From the NCBI RefSeq assembly GCF_904848165.1, contig NZ_LR884459.1, positions 1,364,001 to 1,428,000 on the forward strand: a stretch of 64,000 nucleotides of DNA. The letters run 5' to 3'. The notes beneath the pieces were generated by a model that worked only from the letters and a program-made list of their open reading frames with translations, ran no database searches and was not told the DNA's origin. The DNA is from Psychrobacter arenosus. Its GTDB lineage: Bacteria > Pseudomonadota > Gammaproteobacteria > Pseudomonadales > Moraxellaceae. Position numbers and translations under genes: made by a program. This document shows positions 17,341 to 26,995 of this stretch, one piece after another; within the stretch, counting starts at the first letter, position 1, and every line of letters begins with the position of its first letter.

Positions 17341-18126
17341 ATGAACATACTAATCACAGGAGCCTCTCGCGGTATTGGCTTGGCGGCTGCCCGTAAACTG
17401 GCGAGCAAAGGTCATAACGTTGGCCTTTTCGATATCGATGTTCCTGAGCTCGGCAATGCGCTTAAACATAAGTCTTTTAAGAAATCGATCAAGTCCAAAG
17501 CCATTTTGCATGGCAATCTTGACGTCACTAGCCCAGAAGATTGGGATACGGCTATCGAGCAAATGACTGAGTCTTTCGGCGGCGTGGATGTTTTGATTAA
17601 CAATGCCGGTATCCTCATTACAGGAGAGTTGCCGGAAACCGATTTAGACAAACAATTGATGTTGGTCGATATTAACTGTAAAGGTATCTTGATTGGTTGT
17701 TATAAAGTAGCCCAACAGCAAAAAGGGGATAAATACAGCAAAATTATTAACCTATCTTCAGCATCAGCTATTTATGGTCAACCTGAGTTAGCCCCTTACT
17801 CAGCCAGTAAATTCTTTGTCCGTGGCCTTACTGAAGCCTTAAATATTGAATTTGCTACCCGCGGGATTAAAGTGGTAGATGTGATGCCATTGTGGGTCAA
17901 AACCGATATGACTAAAAATGTTAATGTGACCAGCATCAATCGCTTAGGGATGCATTTAACAGCTGATGATGTCGCTAAGACCTTATATAAAATAGCCATT
18001 GCCCCCAATCATAAGTTAGGCAAAGTTCACTATACTGTAGGCTTACCCGCAAAGATATTTGAGAGTTTAGCTCAAGTTACGCCTAGCAAGATTACCCGTT
18101 GGATGAACCAAAAGATTGGCTCTTAA
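17341..18126 (+). CDS. SDR-family NAD(P)-dependent oxidoreductase
   Basis: The classical short-chain dehydrogenase/reductase of 261 aa has the cofactor motif TGASRGIG (residues about 7-14), structural NNAG, catalytic Ser in NLSSASA and YSASK (Tyr/Lys pair). The substrate cannot be told from sequence. The start is the ATG at 17341, which has an AAGGA ribosome site 7-8 nt upstream. An upstream in-frame TTG at 17302 would add 13 residues but lacks support. It is monocistronic with a strong terminator. Confidence 0.92.
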   Translation: MNILITGASRGIGLAAARKLASKGHNVGLFDIDVPELGNALKHKSFKKSIKSKAILHGNLDVTSPEDWDTAIEQMTESFGGVDVLINNAGILITGELPETDLDKQLMLVDINCKGILIGCYKVAQQQKGDKYSKIINLSSASAIYGQPELAPYSASKFFVRGLTEALNIEFATRGIKVVDVMPLWVKTDMTKNVNVTSINRLGMHLTADDVAKTLYKIAIAPNHKLGKVHYTVGLPAKIFESLAQVTPSKITRWMNQKIGS

Positions 18127-18183
18127 AGGTTGTAATTCATACCTTACGAGCTAATGTTTCCACTAAAATATGATAGTAAATTT

Positions 18184-18216
18184 AAAAACCGGCTTATTGA
18201 GAGGCCGGTTTTTTTT
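18184..18216 (+). terminator. Terminator after the SDR gene
   Basis: The stem AACCGGC/GCCGGTT with a 10-nt loop is followed by eight T residues. Confidence 0.88.
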
Positions 18217-18494
18217 GTTTCTATTAATTAGTCGAAACTATTTAACTAAAGCTATTTAATTGCAGTTGCTTAATTAAAGCGCCTTAGTTTAAGACCGTTA
18301 GTTCAAGACAGCTTACCCAAGATAAGTAGTACTGATTGGGTATAGGCCGCTTAACCTATTATGTATTGTAAGCGTATTGGTGTTGGTTAAGGAAAATTCG
18401 CCGAGGAATAAGCTCGTTAACCTTATGGCACAAATTCTCGCACTTTATTATATATAAAGCAATAATTTCAAATAGTTAATCAAAAATTAATCAT

Positions 18495-18509
18495 TGATAA
18501 TTATTCGCA
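18495..18509. promoter_or_regulatory. Candidate Fur-type site upstream of ferritin
   Basis: TGATAAT-T-ATTCGCA matches the 7-1-7 Fur core TGATAAT-N-ATTATCA at 12 of 14 arm positions. It lies about 230 bp upstream of the ferritin start, farther than usual, so this is a weak call. Confidence 0.35.
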
Positions 18510-18737
18510 TTGGTTACATCTCTTGACGCACTCCTCATAACTCTCCACACAATTGGGACAGCAGTTTACTGACTTAGTAAGGACTGCCTTCTATAATAAT
18601 GTAGTTGGCTTAGCTTACAGACTCATCCCTACTCTTTGCTGATAAGCCATTAAATAATTAGATAAAAATCGCTATAACAAAAGATAGTAGTTATAAAAAT
18701 CTTTCTATTCATTATTGCTAATTTTAAGGAGTTCACT

Positions 18738-19280
18738 ATGGGTGACAAACGTATTTCAGACAATATCGAGCAGGCTCTTAACGACCAAATGAACAATGAA
18801 GCGGCGCAAGCGCAAGCTTATCTAGCGCTAGGCGTTTGGGCAGAAGCCAATAATTATACGGGTATTGCCGATTTCTTCTATAAGCATTCGGAAGAAGAGC
18901 GTCAGCATATGTTTAAGTTTTTAGAGTATATTAATACGCGTGGCGGTACGGCGAAAATTGGTGCGATTGCTGCGCCTGCTGATAACCCTACGAACTTAAA
19001 AGAATGTATCGAAGACGTGTGGCAACATGAGTTAGAGAACTCTAAAAAGATTTATGCGCTAGTCGATCAAGCCATGGCCGAAAGAGATTGGGCAACTTTC
19101 AACTTCTTGCAGTGGTTTGTGAAAGAACAGATTGAAGAAGAAGCCTTGATTGATGGCTTACGTGATAAGTTTGCGTTGGCTTCTGAAGATAAAGCAAACA
19201 ATGCTAACTTCTACTCGCTTGACCGTGATATGCAAGGAGCTTCGCAAGAAGGTGAATTGCCACGCCAAGCAGAACTATAA
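18738..19280 (+). CDS. ftnA: Non-haem ferritin
   Basis: The 180-aa four-helix ferritin stores iron after oxidising Fe(II) in a 24-subunit shell. Ferroxidase-centre ligands are visible: E in MNNEAAQAQAYL (helix A), ExxH in SEEERQHMFKF (helix B), E in HELENSKK (helix C) and the QxxEE pattern in KEQIEEEALI (helix D). The C-terminal tail (about 165-180) is Gly/Gln/Glu-rich. It lacks the bacterioferritin haem Met pattern, so FtnA-type is preferred over Bfr. An AAGGAG ribosome site is present. A possible Fur site lies upstream. Confidence 0.93.
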   Translation: MGDKRISDNIEQALNDQMNNEAAQAQAYLALGVWAEANNYTGIADFFYKHSEEERQHMFKFLEYINTRGGTAKIGAIAAPADNPTNLKECIEDVWQHELENSKKIYALVDQAMAERDWATFNFLQWFVKEQIEEEALIDGLRDKFALASEDKANNANFYSLDRDMQGASQEGELPRQAEL

Positions 19281-19385
19281 GAAATAATCACAAACTCAAC
19301 TAGGCACTCTTTAACTAGCTGATGTTATATCGTATTTTTCTATGACTAGCGCCTAATAGAGATAGACTTGAAAGCATCGCGCTTT

Positions 19386-19420
19386 GCCCTAGCCGCCCTC
19401 AATTCGGTTAGGGCTTTTTT
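19386..19420 (+). terminator. Terminator after ferritin
   Basis: A GCCCTAGCCG/CGGTTAGGGC stem is followed by TTTTTT. Confidence 0.8.
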
Positions 19421-19459
19421 ATGGGTGTTATAAATACTGTCTTATTTTAAAGCTTTAAG

Positions 19460-20071
19460 TTAACGGCGTTGGCGCTGACAGCTTTGATATTGTTGCCATA
19501 AAATAAACCCACTCCACCCAATACAGCCAACCATCCACAGACAGCCAAACCAATAACTAATCGCCGCAATACGTTGGTCAAACTCAAGCAGATCAGTCTC
19601 GGTTAATAGATATTCAAAATCATGAAAGCCGTACGGAGCATGTTGCCCAGTATTGCCCCCTATTAAGGGCAACTCACCGATACTAGCGTCGCGAATATAA
19701 GGCGCTAAATCTACAAAATTCTCTGAAAACCACCAAAGTGCTACCGCTGCAGCAAACACATCACGCTGTTGCAGCAGAAACACGCCAGCGCAAACCATAG
19801 GCATTAATAGTTGCCCTAGCATGCCGCCTAAAGACATCAAAAACTGATTGCCGAATAGGCCAAAAATCACATGACCCGCTTCATGAAACGGTAAATTTAC
19901 CAAATGCAGTAGCGAGCCCATATCATCGCGGATGCCCCCCATTAAGCTTATGGTATATAGGAGCAAACCGATTAATAGTGTCAGCCGCAATAGCACAAAC
20001 GGCAAATAGTCTTCGCTCTGCTCGGGTAGTAGCAGTTCATTTAACCCTTTTCCGGAAGACGCTTTTTCCAC
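19460..20071 (-). CDS. Membrane protein with HEXXH zinc-site motif (M50-like)
   Basis: The 203-aa protein has about four to five hydrophobic segments (near 24-45, 58-75, 80-105, 108-122 and 170-192). FHEAGH (HExxH) lies within the second one, next to LPFHEAGHVIFGLFG, as in membrane-embedded zinc metallopeptidases of the M50/site-2 type. A second metal ligand such as the NxxPxxxLDG motif of M50 is not obvious, so proteolytic activity is unproven. It is encoded 55 bp downstream of the beta-helix lipoprotein on the same strand, so they may be co-transcribed. The family is inferred from motif and topology only. Confidence 0.65.
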   Translation of the reverse strand: MEKASSGKGLNELLLPEQSEDYLPFVLLRLTLLIGLLLYTISLMGGIRDDMGSLLHLVNLPFHEAGHVIFGLFGNQFLMSLGGMLGQLLMPMVCAGVFLLQQRDVFAAAVALWWFSENFVDLAPYIRDASIGELPLIGGNTGQHAPYGFHDFEYLLTETDLLEFDQRIAAISYWFGCLWMVGCIGWSGFILWQQYQSCQRQRR

Positions 20072-20126
20072 CTACTGATTCCTTCTATTTCTATATCTAG
20101 TTCTATGGTTACTGCTTGCCTATAGG

Positions 20127-21479
20127 TTATTCATTAGTACGATTATCCATTAATACAGTAGTAGCTTGATTCGGGGCACTGATTTGTATTTGCTGAACCA
20201 GGGGTTTATTAGCGGCGAACCGATTATTACGAACTTGGGTATTTTGGATAGCGGCTAGCACTCCTTTACTCTTATCAGCGTATTTCTCACGGATTTCTGA
20301 GCCTATTTTGATTGCTATACCGTCCGCTTGGGTAAAGTCGTTATTCATAATCTGCGTGCCATCATCTTCGACAATGATGCCGGTGTCGACTTGTATAAAC
20401 GTATTGCCCAGGATCTGATTGTCCTTGGCACTGTCGATATGATAGCTGGCAAGCAGGGTCTCAGCGAGCGGATAAGCGCCACAGGTAAACCCTTTAAGAT
20501 TACGCGATTGCCTTGAGGCCACCCAGACGCCAACCGGCTCCTCACGAAACGTATTGCCTTTGATGATATTGTCACGCGCTGATTCGGTACGCTTAAAATG
20601 GTTACTTTGACTAGGGTCGTCCGCATGCTCAAAACAGTTGCGATACAGCAGCACACTACCCGCGCCATTATGAATAAATTCGTTATTTTGGATGGTGTTA
20701 AATCCTGAGGCATCGCCCGCGATCGCCTCACGATTGGGTTTAAACGAGCGAAAGCCATTATCGATGAAGACCGAGTTTTGAATAGTATTGTGCTGACTGC
20801 CAAACTCTAGATACAGTCCTACGGTGCCTGAGCGAGCTACTCTAAGCTGATCGAAAGTCACTCGTTGTACATGATCGCCCACGAAGATACCGCTATTATT
20901 ACTGCCCTCGCTACTAACATTGATAATACGGATATCCTGCGGCGCCAAAGCTCTATTGGCTTCTGGGTCGGTTAATCCCTGGTTATAGCGCACATTGGGG
21001 TTGGTCTTTTGCCGAATATTGAGCGCATGGCCATAGCCTTGTACGTGGCAATTGGCGACGGCAAGTTGGGTAATTGCGTTATCTTGTTTGGGCTTAATGG
21101 TGATGGCAGTTTTGTTCGCGGTAGTGTCTGTCGGACCTAAAATAGCGCCATTACAGTCTAATGAAGTATTTGAACTATCTAGGATAAACTGTACGCCTTT
21201 AGTCGCCAAGTCACAGTTTTTTGCCAACTGAGTATGACCCTTAATAGTGACGACTTGATTGGTCTGGAAATCAGCGCAAGCCAAGTGCTGCGTGGGCGTC
21301 GGTAAGCTTGCCTCTATTACCCTATTCTTCTCTATAGCCAGCGTAGCATCGGCATTTAACTCTGACCCTATTGTGCCTGTAGGCAAACGCTCACAACCTG
21401 CCAGCATCAGGACCGCTACACTACTGACCAATATGATTTGGCTAGTCTTATTAGGGTGCGTCTTACATTTTTTGAACAT
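20127..21479 (-). CDS. Right-handed beta-helix (NosD-like) lipoprotein
   Basis: The 450-aa protein has a lipoprotein signal with lipobox MLAGC (residue about 29). It then shows a pectin-lyase-type parallel beta-helix: repeated coils such as DCNGAIL, IRIINVSSEGSNNSGIFVG, HNTIQNSVFIDNGF, FNTIQNNEFIHNGAG and NQILGNTFIQVDTGI. This pattern is typical of NosD/CASH-domain and polysaccharide-lyase or epimerase relatives. The substrate is unknown. The ATG at 21479 is preferred because AAGGTG lies 8 nt upstream; a GTG at 21497 would add six residues. The downstream HEXXH membrane protein is probably in the same transcript. Confidence 0.8.
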   Translation of the reverse strand: MFKKCKTHPNKTSQIILVSSVAVLMLAGCERLPTGTIGSELNADATLAIEKNRVIEASLPTPTQHLACADFQTNQVVTIKGHTQLAKNCDLATKGVQFILDSSNTSLDCNGAILGPTDTTANKTAITIKPKQDNAITQLAVANCHVQGYGHALNIRQKTNPNVRYNQGLTDPEANRALAPQDIRIINVSSEGSNNSGIFVGDHVQRVTFDQLRVARSGTVGLYLEFGSQHNTIQNSVFIDNGFRSFKPNREAIAGDASGFNTIQNNEFIHNGAGSVLLYRNCFEHADDPSQSNHFKRTESARDNIIKGNTFREEPVGVWVASRQSRNLKGFTCGAYPLAETLLASYHIDSAKDNQILGNTFIQVDTGIIVEDDGTQIMNNDFTQADGIAIKIGSEIREKYADKSKGVLAAIQNTQVRNNRFAANKPLVQQIQISAPNQATTVLMDNRTNE

Positions 21480-21653
21480 GCGGTGACACCTTATCACTGG
21501 TTATCGCTGACCTAGCTTGGCACTATAGATAGAGTATTTAAAACGGTTTGCATAGACTATAGTTTAACTAAAAGGTCGCTCAAATAGCGCACCATTTATC
21601 TAAAAGCACCACCCATAACTCTATTACTCATTAATAAAGATAAGGATAGCATA

Positions 21654-21914
21654 ATGACTACTAAAAATACGCCAAAGCCTGATGCGGTAAGTATTATCGA
21701 CAACGAAGGTTTGGATATGCCTATGAATGACCCAATGGGTACCGATATGGATGGGGTGAGCGAAGGCCTAACACCGATGCACCGCCAAAATATCGATGAA
21801 TCTCGTGTCGATGAAGTCTTAGTAGAAGACGCGCTAGACGATAAAGACTATCCCGGTATTCGTGATATCGCTGATAATGATGCGGTAGCCCATAGCCATA
21901 GCGATGATTTATAA
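21654..21914 (+). CDS. Small acidic protein of unknown function
   Basis: The 86-aa, Asp/Glu/Met-rich protein has no signal peptide, membrane segment or cysteine. It is likely to be largely disordered (MDDPMGTDMDGVSEGL-type composition in the middle, HSHSDDL at the end). A clear AAGGA ribosome site and a dedicated terminator at 21986 support it as a real gene. It is not recognised; similar short acidic proteins are often stress-related, but nothing here shows that. Confidence 0.7.
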   Translation: MTTKNTPKPDAVSIIDNEGLDMPMNDPMGTDMDGVSEGLTPMHRQNIDESRVDEVLVEDALDDKDYPGIRDIADNDAVAHSHSDDL

Positions 21915-21985
21915 GCGTGGCTTATGATGACAGCTCTATAACCTGTTGGTAAAACTTATAAGCATTTATCATTATTCATAACCGC

Positions 21986-22014
21986 AAAAAGCCCTGACGA
22001 TTCAGGGCTTTTTT
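21986..22014. terminator. Bidirectional terminator
   Basis: AAAAAGCCCTGA-CGA-TTCAGGGCTTTTTT is a near-perfect hairpin after the small acidic gene. Its A-run on the left also allows use on the minus strand, by the gene at 22104. Confidence 0.88.
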
Positions 22015-22103
22015 AGGTTAAAGCTAAGAGAATAATAGGTTTTAATTAAAGAGTAATGCCGCTTAAAGCTAATCTAGTTCTAAGAGAATAATAAAGGATT
22101 AGG

Positions 22104-22934
22104 TTAAGGCAATGCCGCAACCGGTTGATCCGTCCATACATCACGATAACTGGTGTAATAAGAAATCAAAACGACCGGCATAACAGTAAGAAAGCCTAAT
22201 CCTAAAGTAAATATCATAACCAGAGGTGCCACAAACATAAAGATTAACCCATACACAAACATCGGTAGGATATTTTTTAGGCAGGCTTTAAAGCTCTTTT
22301 TCATAGCTTCAATAGGCGCTACGTCATGCAAAACAATCAACGATGGCGCAAACCAAATCGCCATGACTAACGGGATAAGTAAAACGAAAAACAGCAAGTA
22401 GGCAATAATAACCCCAGCAGAAAATAGATTGCTCATACCCTGCTCGACACTGCTAACATCACCGGTAAACATACTTATGGCCATACCGCCTAGCGTAATA
22501 AATAACGGTATCATCGCTATGATAATACCCACTAAATATAATAACCCGACGATAATTAACGGGACGAAATGGGTTTGAAACCCAGAGAATAAATGGTCAA
22601 ACCGCAACTCGCCGCCTGTCGCTTGCACATTGGCGCCTTTGATAATGCCACCCATAAAGACGAAGACCAATAGGTTAAACAATAAGCCGATAATGGGCAG
22701 CACGCCCCCTATCGCCATGATCACAATAAAGACGACCATAATGCCTATCCACAATAGGAAGTTATTTTTAAATAGGGTAAACGCTTGCGTAAGCCAGCCA
22801 ATCCCAGCTGCCGCATTACAAGAGCGCGGCTCTAGCAACAGTTGCGGTAAAGGATTGCCATAAGGGTCAGTATGTGGAGAGTAGCTGGTTTCTTTAGTTA
22901 ACGAAGTGGCGGGTGGGGTATAAGGAGAGTTCAT
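22104..22934 (-). CDS. BPSS1780-family inner-membrane protein
   Basis: The 276-aa protein has a 37-residue polar N-terminus, then CNAAAGIGWLTQAFTLFKNN followed by about six transmembrane helices. The first (LLWIGIMVVFIVIMAIGGVL) and a later IVLHDVAPIEAMKKSFKACLKN loop fit the BPSS1780 / DUF975-like membrane family, in which soluble loops carry the A.K.SF.a...N motif. Function is unknown. Its 5' side carries an 11-bp inverted repeat at 23001-23039. Confidence 0.75.
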   Translation of the reverse strand: MNSPYTPPATSLTKETSYSPHTDPYGNPLPQLLLEPRSCNAAAGIGWLTQAFTLFKNNFLLWIGIMVVFIVIMAIGGVLPIIGLLFNLLVFVFMGGIIKGANVQATGGELRFDHLFSGFQTHFVPLIIVGLLYLVGIIIAMIPLFITLGGMAISMFTGDVSSVEQGMSNLFSAGVIIAYLLFFVLLIPLVMAIWFAPSLIVLHDVAPIEAMKKSFKACLKNILPMFVYGLIFMFVAPLVMIFTLGLGFLTVMPVVLISYYTSYRDVWTDQPVAALP

Positions 22935-23328
22935 CGTGTTACCTCAAAGTCAGCGAGCGCGCTATAGGAATAATTATAATTATTTATTAATGGTAGGGAA
23001 CTGCCATTTATAGTTAACGGCAGAATCAATAAATGGCAGTCCGTTTATTGAATAAAAGCTTTTTTATTAAAATTAGCTAAGCAAAGTTTTTACCATAAAA
23101 ATAGCGTCTTTCCCAACCCTTTTTTATTTTTGCACTAGCTAGCGAATAGTGATTACACAATCCTTGTTACTTTTTTTTCTTTTTATTTAGACAGCTAGAC
23201 AGCTCTTTAGGCAGTTATTTAATAAGTACCTTATTAAAAAAGACGCCACTACGAAAAAGACCCTAGAGAAAAGTTACTCATAGGGTCTTTTTTTAGCGAC
23301 TAAACGGGGACGTTAAAGATGAATCCCG
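22935..23328. other. hemH-BPSS1780 spacer
   Basis: This 394-bp spacer contains an inverted repeat CTGCCATTTAT (23001-23011) / ATAAATGGCAG (23029-23039) upstream of the 22934 start and the hemH terminator at 23257-23293. Nothing else was seen. Confidence 0.5.
23257..23293 (-). terminator. Terminator after hemH
   Basis: On the minus strand the AGACCCTA/TAGGGTCT stem with a 15-nt loop is followed by TTTTTC. Confidence 0.8.
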
Positions 23329-24348
23329 TTATGCCCAACCATCTAAGGTACAAGCCCACCCTTGCACGAGCGGCGTGGCTAAAGCAGTTAGCAACTCAAT
23401 ATGGCCTTCATCAGCATTCAACGCTGGGATATAGTGGTACTCTTGCCCGCCCGCATTGATGAAGTTATCGCGGTTTTCTATGGCGAGCTCTTCTAAAGTC
23501 TCTAAGCAGTCGGCTGAGAATGCCGGACTCACCACTTGCACCGAGCGCACGCCTGCCTTGCCCCACTCATCTAAGATGACGTCGGTATAAGGTTTCACCC
23601 ATTCTTGCTTACCAAAGCGTGATTGGAAGCTAATAATCCATTCGTCTTCCTTCAAACCCAACTCGTGCGCCACTTGTGCCGCTGTACATTTACAACGTTT
23701 CGGGTATGGATCGCCTTTATCAGCATACGGCTGCGGAATACCATGAAAGCTAAACATTAACTTTTCAGGCTTACCATGATGGGCTTGAAAACGGCGGATA
23801 GAGTCTGCCAAGGCTTTAATATAGAGCGGATGGGCAAAGTAATCTTTTACGATAGTAAAATTGGGCAAATTGCGTTGTTTCAGCGACCACTTGGTTACCG
23901 CGTCATAAACCGCACCGCCAGAAGTCGCTGAGTACTGGGGGAATAACGGCAAGATGACAAAGTGATCAACGCCTTCGCTTTGCAGCTTATTCATGACATC
24001 AGGCAGACCTGGGTTGCCATAGCTCATAGCCGCATGGACAGACACGGGAAATGGTGCCGCGCTATCAGTCATACGCGCCTGTACCAATTCGACCTGTTTA
24101 TTCAATATCTTACGAATGGGTGAATCGCCTTCCCAAATACTGGCATAAGCATGCGCTACCCTTTTTGGGCGACTCGGTAACACGAATAGATTGAGGATAA
24201 TCGCCCACAGAAACTGCGGAATCTCAATCACGCGAGGGTCCGATAAAAACTGCTTAAGATAGCGACGTACAGCGGGTGCAGTAGGCTCGTCTGGCGTACC
24301 AAGATTGACGAGTAACACGGCAATGCGCGGCGGCTGAGAAGGTTTCAT
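23329..24348 (-). CDS. hemH: Ferrochelatase
   Basis: It inserts Fe(II) into protoporphyrin IX, the last step of protohaem synthesis, at the inner membrane face. The 339-aa protein has family motifs: [12 protein letters not shown] at the N-terminus, [13 protein letters not shown] near 130-142, [18 protein letters not shown] with the catalytic His (FSFHG), and [16 protein letters not shown]. The C-terminal region has [18 protein letters not shown]. Length and motifs are complete. It is divergent from metX. Confidence 0.97.
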   Translation of the reverse strand: MKPSQPPRIAVLLVNLGTPDEPTAPAVRRYLKQFLSDPRVIEIPQFLWAIILNLFVLPSRPKRVAHAYASIWEGDSPIRKILNKQVELVQARMTDSAAPFPVSVHAAMSYGNPGLPDVMNKLQSEGVDHFVILPLFPQYSATSGGAVYDAVTKWSLKQRNLPNFTIVKDYFAHPLYIKALADSIRRFQAHHGKPEKLMFSFHGIPQPYADKGDPYPKRCKCTAAQVAHELGLKEDEWIISFQSRFGKQEWVKPYTDVILDEWGKAGVRSVQVVSPAFSADCLETLEELAIENRDNFINAGGQEYHYIPALNADEGHIELLTALATPLVQGWACTLDGWA

Positions 24349-24683
24349 GCTAGGGTGGCATCCTTATGACAATGTAAAGCAGTGGGGTCTTTACTACCCG
24401 CTTGATAATAGGGGCAAAGCTACGCTCAAAACTGGCTTAGTGTAGCATCTCACAGCTTATTATGCCTGAGCAAAACCGTGGCTATCGTCTTGAAATACTG
24501 AATCTATTGTTTTAAATTATTTACTGCGATTCCTCTGCTGGCCGCCAAAACTATAGGACGAATAGCAGAATAATATCAGCAAGCTAGCGATATGCCTTGC
24601 CTAAAACTTTTTACCCTGTCATAAGCTCAATATGGAAGTTGTACTTCCCCTAGCATCCGCCTACAATACAGGCTCACCCTGAT
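24349..24683. other. hemH-metX divergent spacer
   Basis: This 335-bp region holds the two promoters. I see no convincing riboswitch, MetJ box array (AGACGTCT-type) or ORF. Confidence 0.4.
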
Positions 24684-26024
24684 TTGATAGAGCATGAGGT
24701 GGATTTGAGCGCACATCCTGAGCTGACCGACCCTAAATTTAACGATTCTGTCGGTATCGTTACCCCCGAGACCCTACATTTTGACACGCCATTGACGTTG
24801 GAGTGCAACCGCACTTTGCCCGCGTTTGACCTCGTCGTAGAGACCTATGGCACCTTAAATGCCGATAAGTCCAATGCGGTGTTGATTTGTCACGCCTTAT
24901 CCGGCAGTCATCATGCGGCCGGTTATCACAGCGCCGAAGATAAAAAGCCCGGCTGGTGGGATACTATGATTGGTCCCGGCAAGCCTATTGATACCAATCA
25001 TTATTATGTGGTTTGTCTCAATAATATTGGCAGCTGTCATGGCTCTACCGGTCCTACTACGCCAAATCCTGACAGTGCTACTGGCGCCCCTTACGGTCCC
25101 GATTTCCCACTGATTACCATCAAGGACTGGGTAACTACTCAAGTCATGCTGGCAGATCGTCTGGGGATTCAAGTTTGGCACGCGATTGTGGGCGGCTCGA
25201 TGGGCGGTATGCAAGCGCTACAGTGGTCTGTGGATTATCCCGAGCGGTTGCAGCGTTGTGTCGTGATTGCTAGTACGCCTAAATTATCTGCGCAAAATAT
25301 TGCCTTTAACGAAGTTGCGCGCCAGTCTATTCTCTCTGACCCTGACTTTAAAGACGGCTACTATCTTGAGGCCGGGACTTACCCTCGCCGCGGTTTAATC
25401 CTAGCGCGTATGGTCGGTCATATTACTTATTTGACTGAAGATGCCATGAAGTCGAAATTTGGCCGTGATCTCAAGTCGGGCAAGTTTATGTACGGCTACG
25501 ATGTCGAGTTTCAGGTCGAGAGCTATTTACGCTATCAAGGCGAACGCTTTAGCGAAAACTTCGATGCCAATACTTACCTGCTTATGACCAAGGCTCTAGA
25601 CTACTTTGATCCCACTCGGGGTTATGTCGATGACGACTCTTTGTCTGATATTGAAGCCTTAAAGGCTACGCTAGCGCATACCCAATGTCAGTTCTTAGTC
25701 GTGTCATTCACTACCGACTGGCGGTTTGCTCCGGAGCGCTCACAAGAGTTGGTCGATGCTTTGATGGCGAATGCTAAACCGGTCAGTTATGTGAATGTGG
25801 ACGCGCCTCATGGTCATGACTCGTTCTTATTTGATATTCCTCGTTATATGAATGCAGTACGTGGCTTTATGAACGCCCCTTTTTTAGCCCAACCTCGTGT
25901 AGCAGTACAGCCTGACAGTCAAGCGCAACCGTGCCCTACTGAGCAGGAGGGTCAGCAGACCGCTAAGCCACCACAGAGCGAAACCTCTCCAGTAACAGAC
26001 CGTAGCCAGGGAGCCGACCTATGA
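24684..26024 (+). CDS. metX: Homoserine O-acetyltransferase (or O-succinyltransferase) MetX
   Basis: It acylates homoserine in the first committed step of methionine synthesis. The alpha/beta-hydrolase fold has its nucleophile in GGSMGG (S172 in this frame), the catalytic Asp after [12 protein letters not shown] and the catalytic His in [12 protein letters not shown]. The start is unclear: TTG at 24684 is the longest frame, while GTG at 24699 or TTG at 24705 are alternatives and no ATG fits. An extra Gln/Pro-rich tail of about 45 residues follows the usual end, after GFMNAPFL. It overlaps metW by four bases (ATGA), a tight two-gene operon. MetX proteins paired with MetW may use succinyl- or acetyl-CoA; the sequence seen does not settle it. 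Confidence 0.94.
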   Translation: MIEHEVDLSAHPELTDPKFNDSVGIVTPETLHFDTPLTLECNRTLPAFDLVVETYGTLNADKSNAVLICHALSGSHHAAGYHSAEDKKPGWWDTMIGPGKPIDTNHYYVVCLNNIGSCHGSTGPTTPNPDSATGAPYGPDFPLITIKDWVTTQVMLADRLGIQVWHAIVGGSMGGMQALQWSVDYPERLQRCVVIASTPKLSAQNIAFNEVARQSILSDPDFKDGYYLEAGTYPRRGLILARMVGHITYLTEDAMKSKFGRDLKSGKFMYGYDVEFQVESYLRYQGERFSENFDANTYLLMTKALDYFDPTRGYVDDDSLSDIEALKATLAHTQCQFLVVSFTTDWRFAPERSQELVDALMANAKPVSYVNVDAPHGHDSFLFDIPRYMNAVRGFMNAPFLAQPRVAVQPDSQAQPCPTEQEGQQTAKPPQSETSPVTDRSQGADL

Positions 26025-26644
26025 GAATAGATCATGAACTTGCCAAACGTTGGATTGCCCCAAACTCGCGCATCTTGGACTTAGGGTGCGGTGATGGTTC
26101 GCTATTGGCACATATGCAAGAAACCCTCGGCGTTAGCGGTTACGGCCTAGAGTTGGATGGTGACAAGATTAACGAAGGTATCGCCAAAGGCCTCAATATC
26201 ATCGAACAAGATTTGAACGATGGTTTGGCTCGTTTTGCGGACAATAGCTTTGACACGGTAGTGATGGCGCAAGCTTTACAAGCGGTAAAATCCCCCGATA
26301 CGTTGCTACTGGATATGCTGCGCGTGGGCCGAGAAGCCGTCATTACTTTCCCTAACTTTGCACATTGGCAAAACCGCCTGCATTTAGGCTTAAAAGGGTT
26401 AATGCCGGTTTCAGAAGCGCTGCCTTATGAATGGTATAACACACCCAATATTCATTTATGCACCTTTAAAGACTTTGAGAAATTATGTGCAGATAATAAT
26501 ATTCGCATCGTCAATCGCTTTGCCGTCACCGACGCAAACAGCCGTTTTCCAGTAAGCCGCAACCCATTAATGACCGCTTTAGTCCGCCGCGCTCCCAATC
26601 TATTGGCGGACGTTGCTATCTATCGCGTGACTTTACAAGATTAG
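26021..26644 (+). CDS. metW: Methionine biosynthesis protein MetW
   Basis: The 207-aa SAM-methyltransferase-fold protein has motif [13 protein letters not shown] (residues about 19-30), followed by a typical MetW pattern: [20 protein letters not shown], and [16 protein letters not shown]. MetW is required for full MetX activity in several proteobacteria and lies next to metX. The four-base overlap shows translational coupling with metX. Confidence 0.96.
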   Translation: MRIDHELAKRWIAPNSRILDLGCGDGSLLAHMQETLGVSGYGLELDGDKINEGIAKGLNIIEQDLNDGLARFADNSFDTVVMAQALQAVKSPDTLLLDMLRVGREAVITFPNFAHWQNRLHLGLKGLMPVSEALPYEWYNTPNIHLCTFKDFEKLCADNNIRIVNRFAVTDANSRFPVSRNPLMTALVRRAPNLLADVAIYRVTLQD

Positions 26645-26995
26645 TGGATGATACCGTCTTAAGCTGATTAAATTATCCTTAAGACTATCTACCTTTTTAC
26701 GAGTGATGTCTAAAATATCTGGCTAGTTGATAGCAGGTTTTAACTTTCTTAAGCTTGCTAAGGTCTTACTTAAGCCTTACTGTAATATTTAGTTACGCAA
26801 CTATAGACAGTTCGGGCGTCCTTAAGCTGTAAGAATGGGTAATTAGTATTTGAGTTTCGTAAACTGCAGTGGTAAGCTAACGAAATTAAGTCAATCCCTA
26901 ATTAGGTATAGATAATGCTATGCCCTTAATTACGCGGCGATTGCGACCCTTTTTCCCTATTCGTCTTTGTACAGAGAAGACTGAACGGAGCTGCT
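26645..26995. other. metW-Sel1 spacer
   Basis: This 351-bp spacer has several CTTAAGC/GCTTAAG-like short repeats (26655-26835) but no ORF or clear terminator. Nothing further was recognised. Confidence 0.3.

Larger units (their letters stand above)
18127..18737. other. SDR-ferritin spacer (611 bp)
   Basis: It contains the SDR terminator at 18184-18216 and a candidate Fur site at 18495-18509. The rest is AT-rich sequence without a credible ORF. Its length suggests an extended control region for the ferritin gene or an unannotated small RNA; no decisive RNA structure was recognised. Confidence 0.4.
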
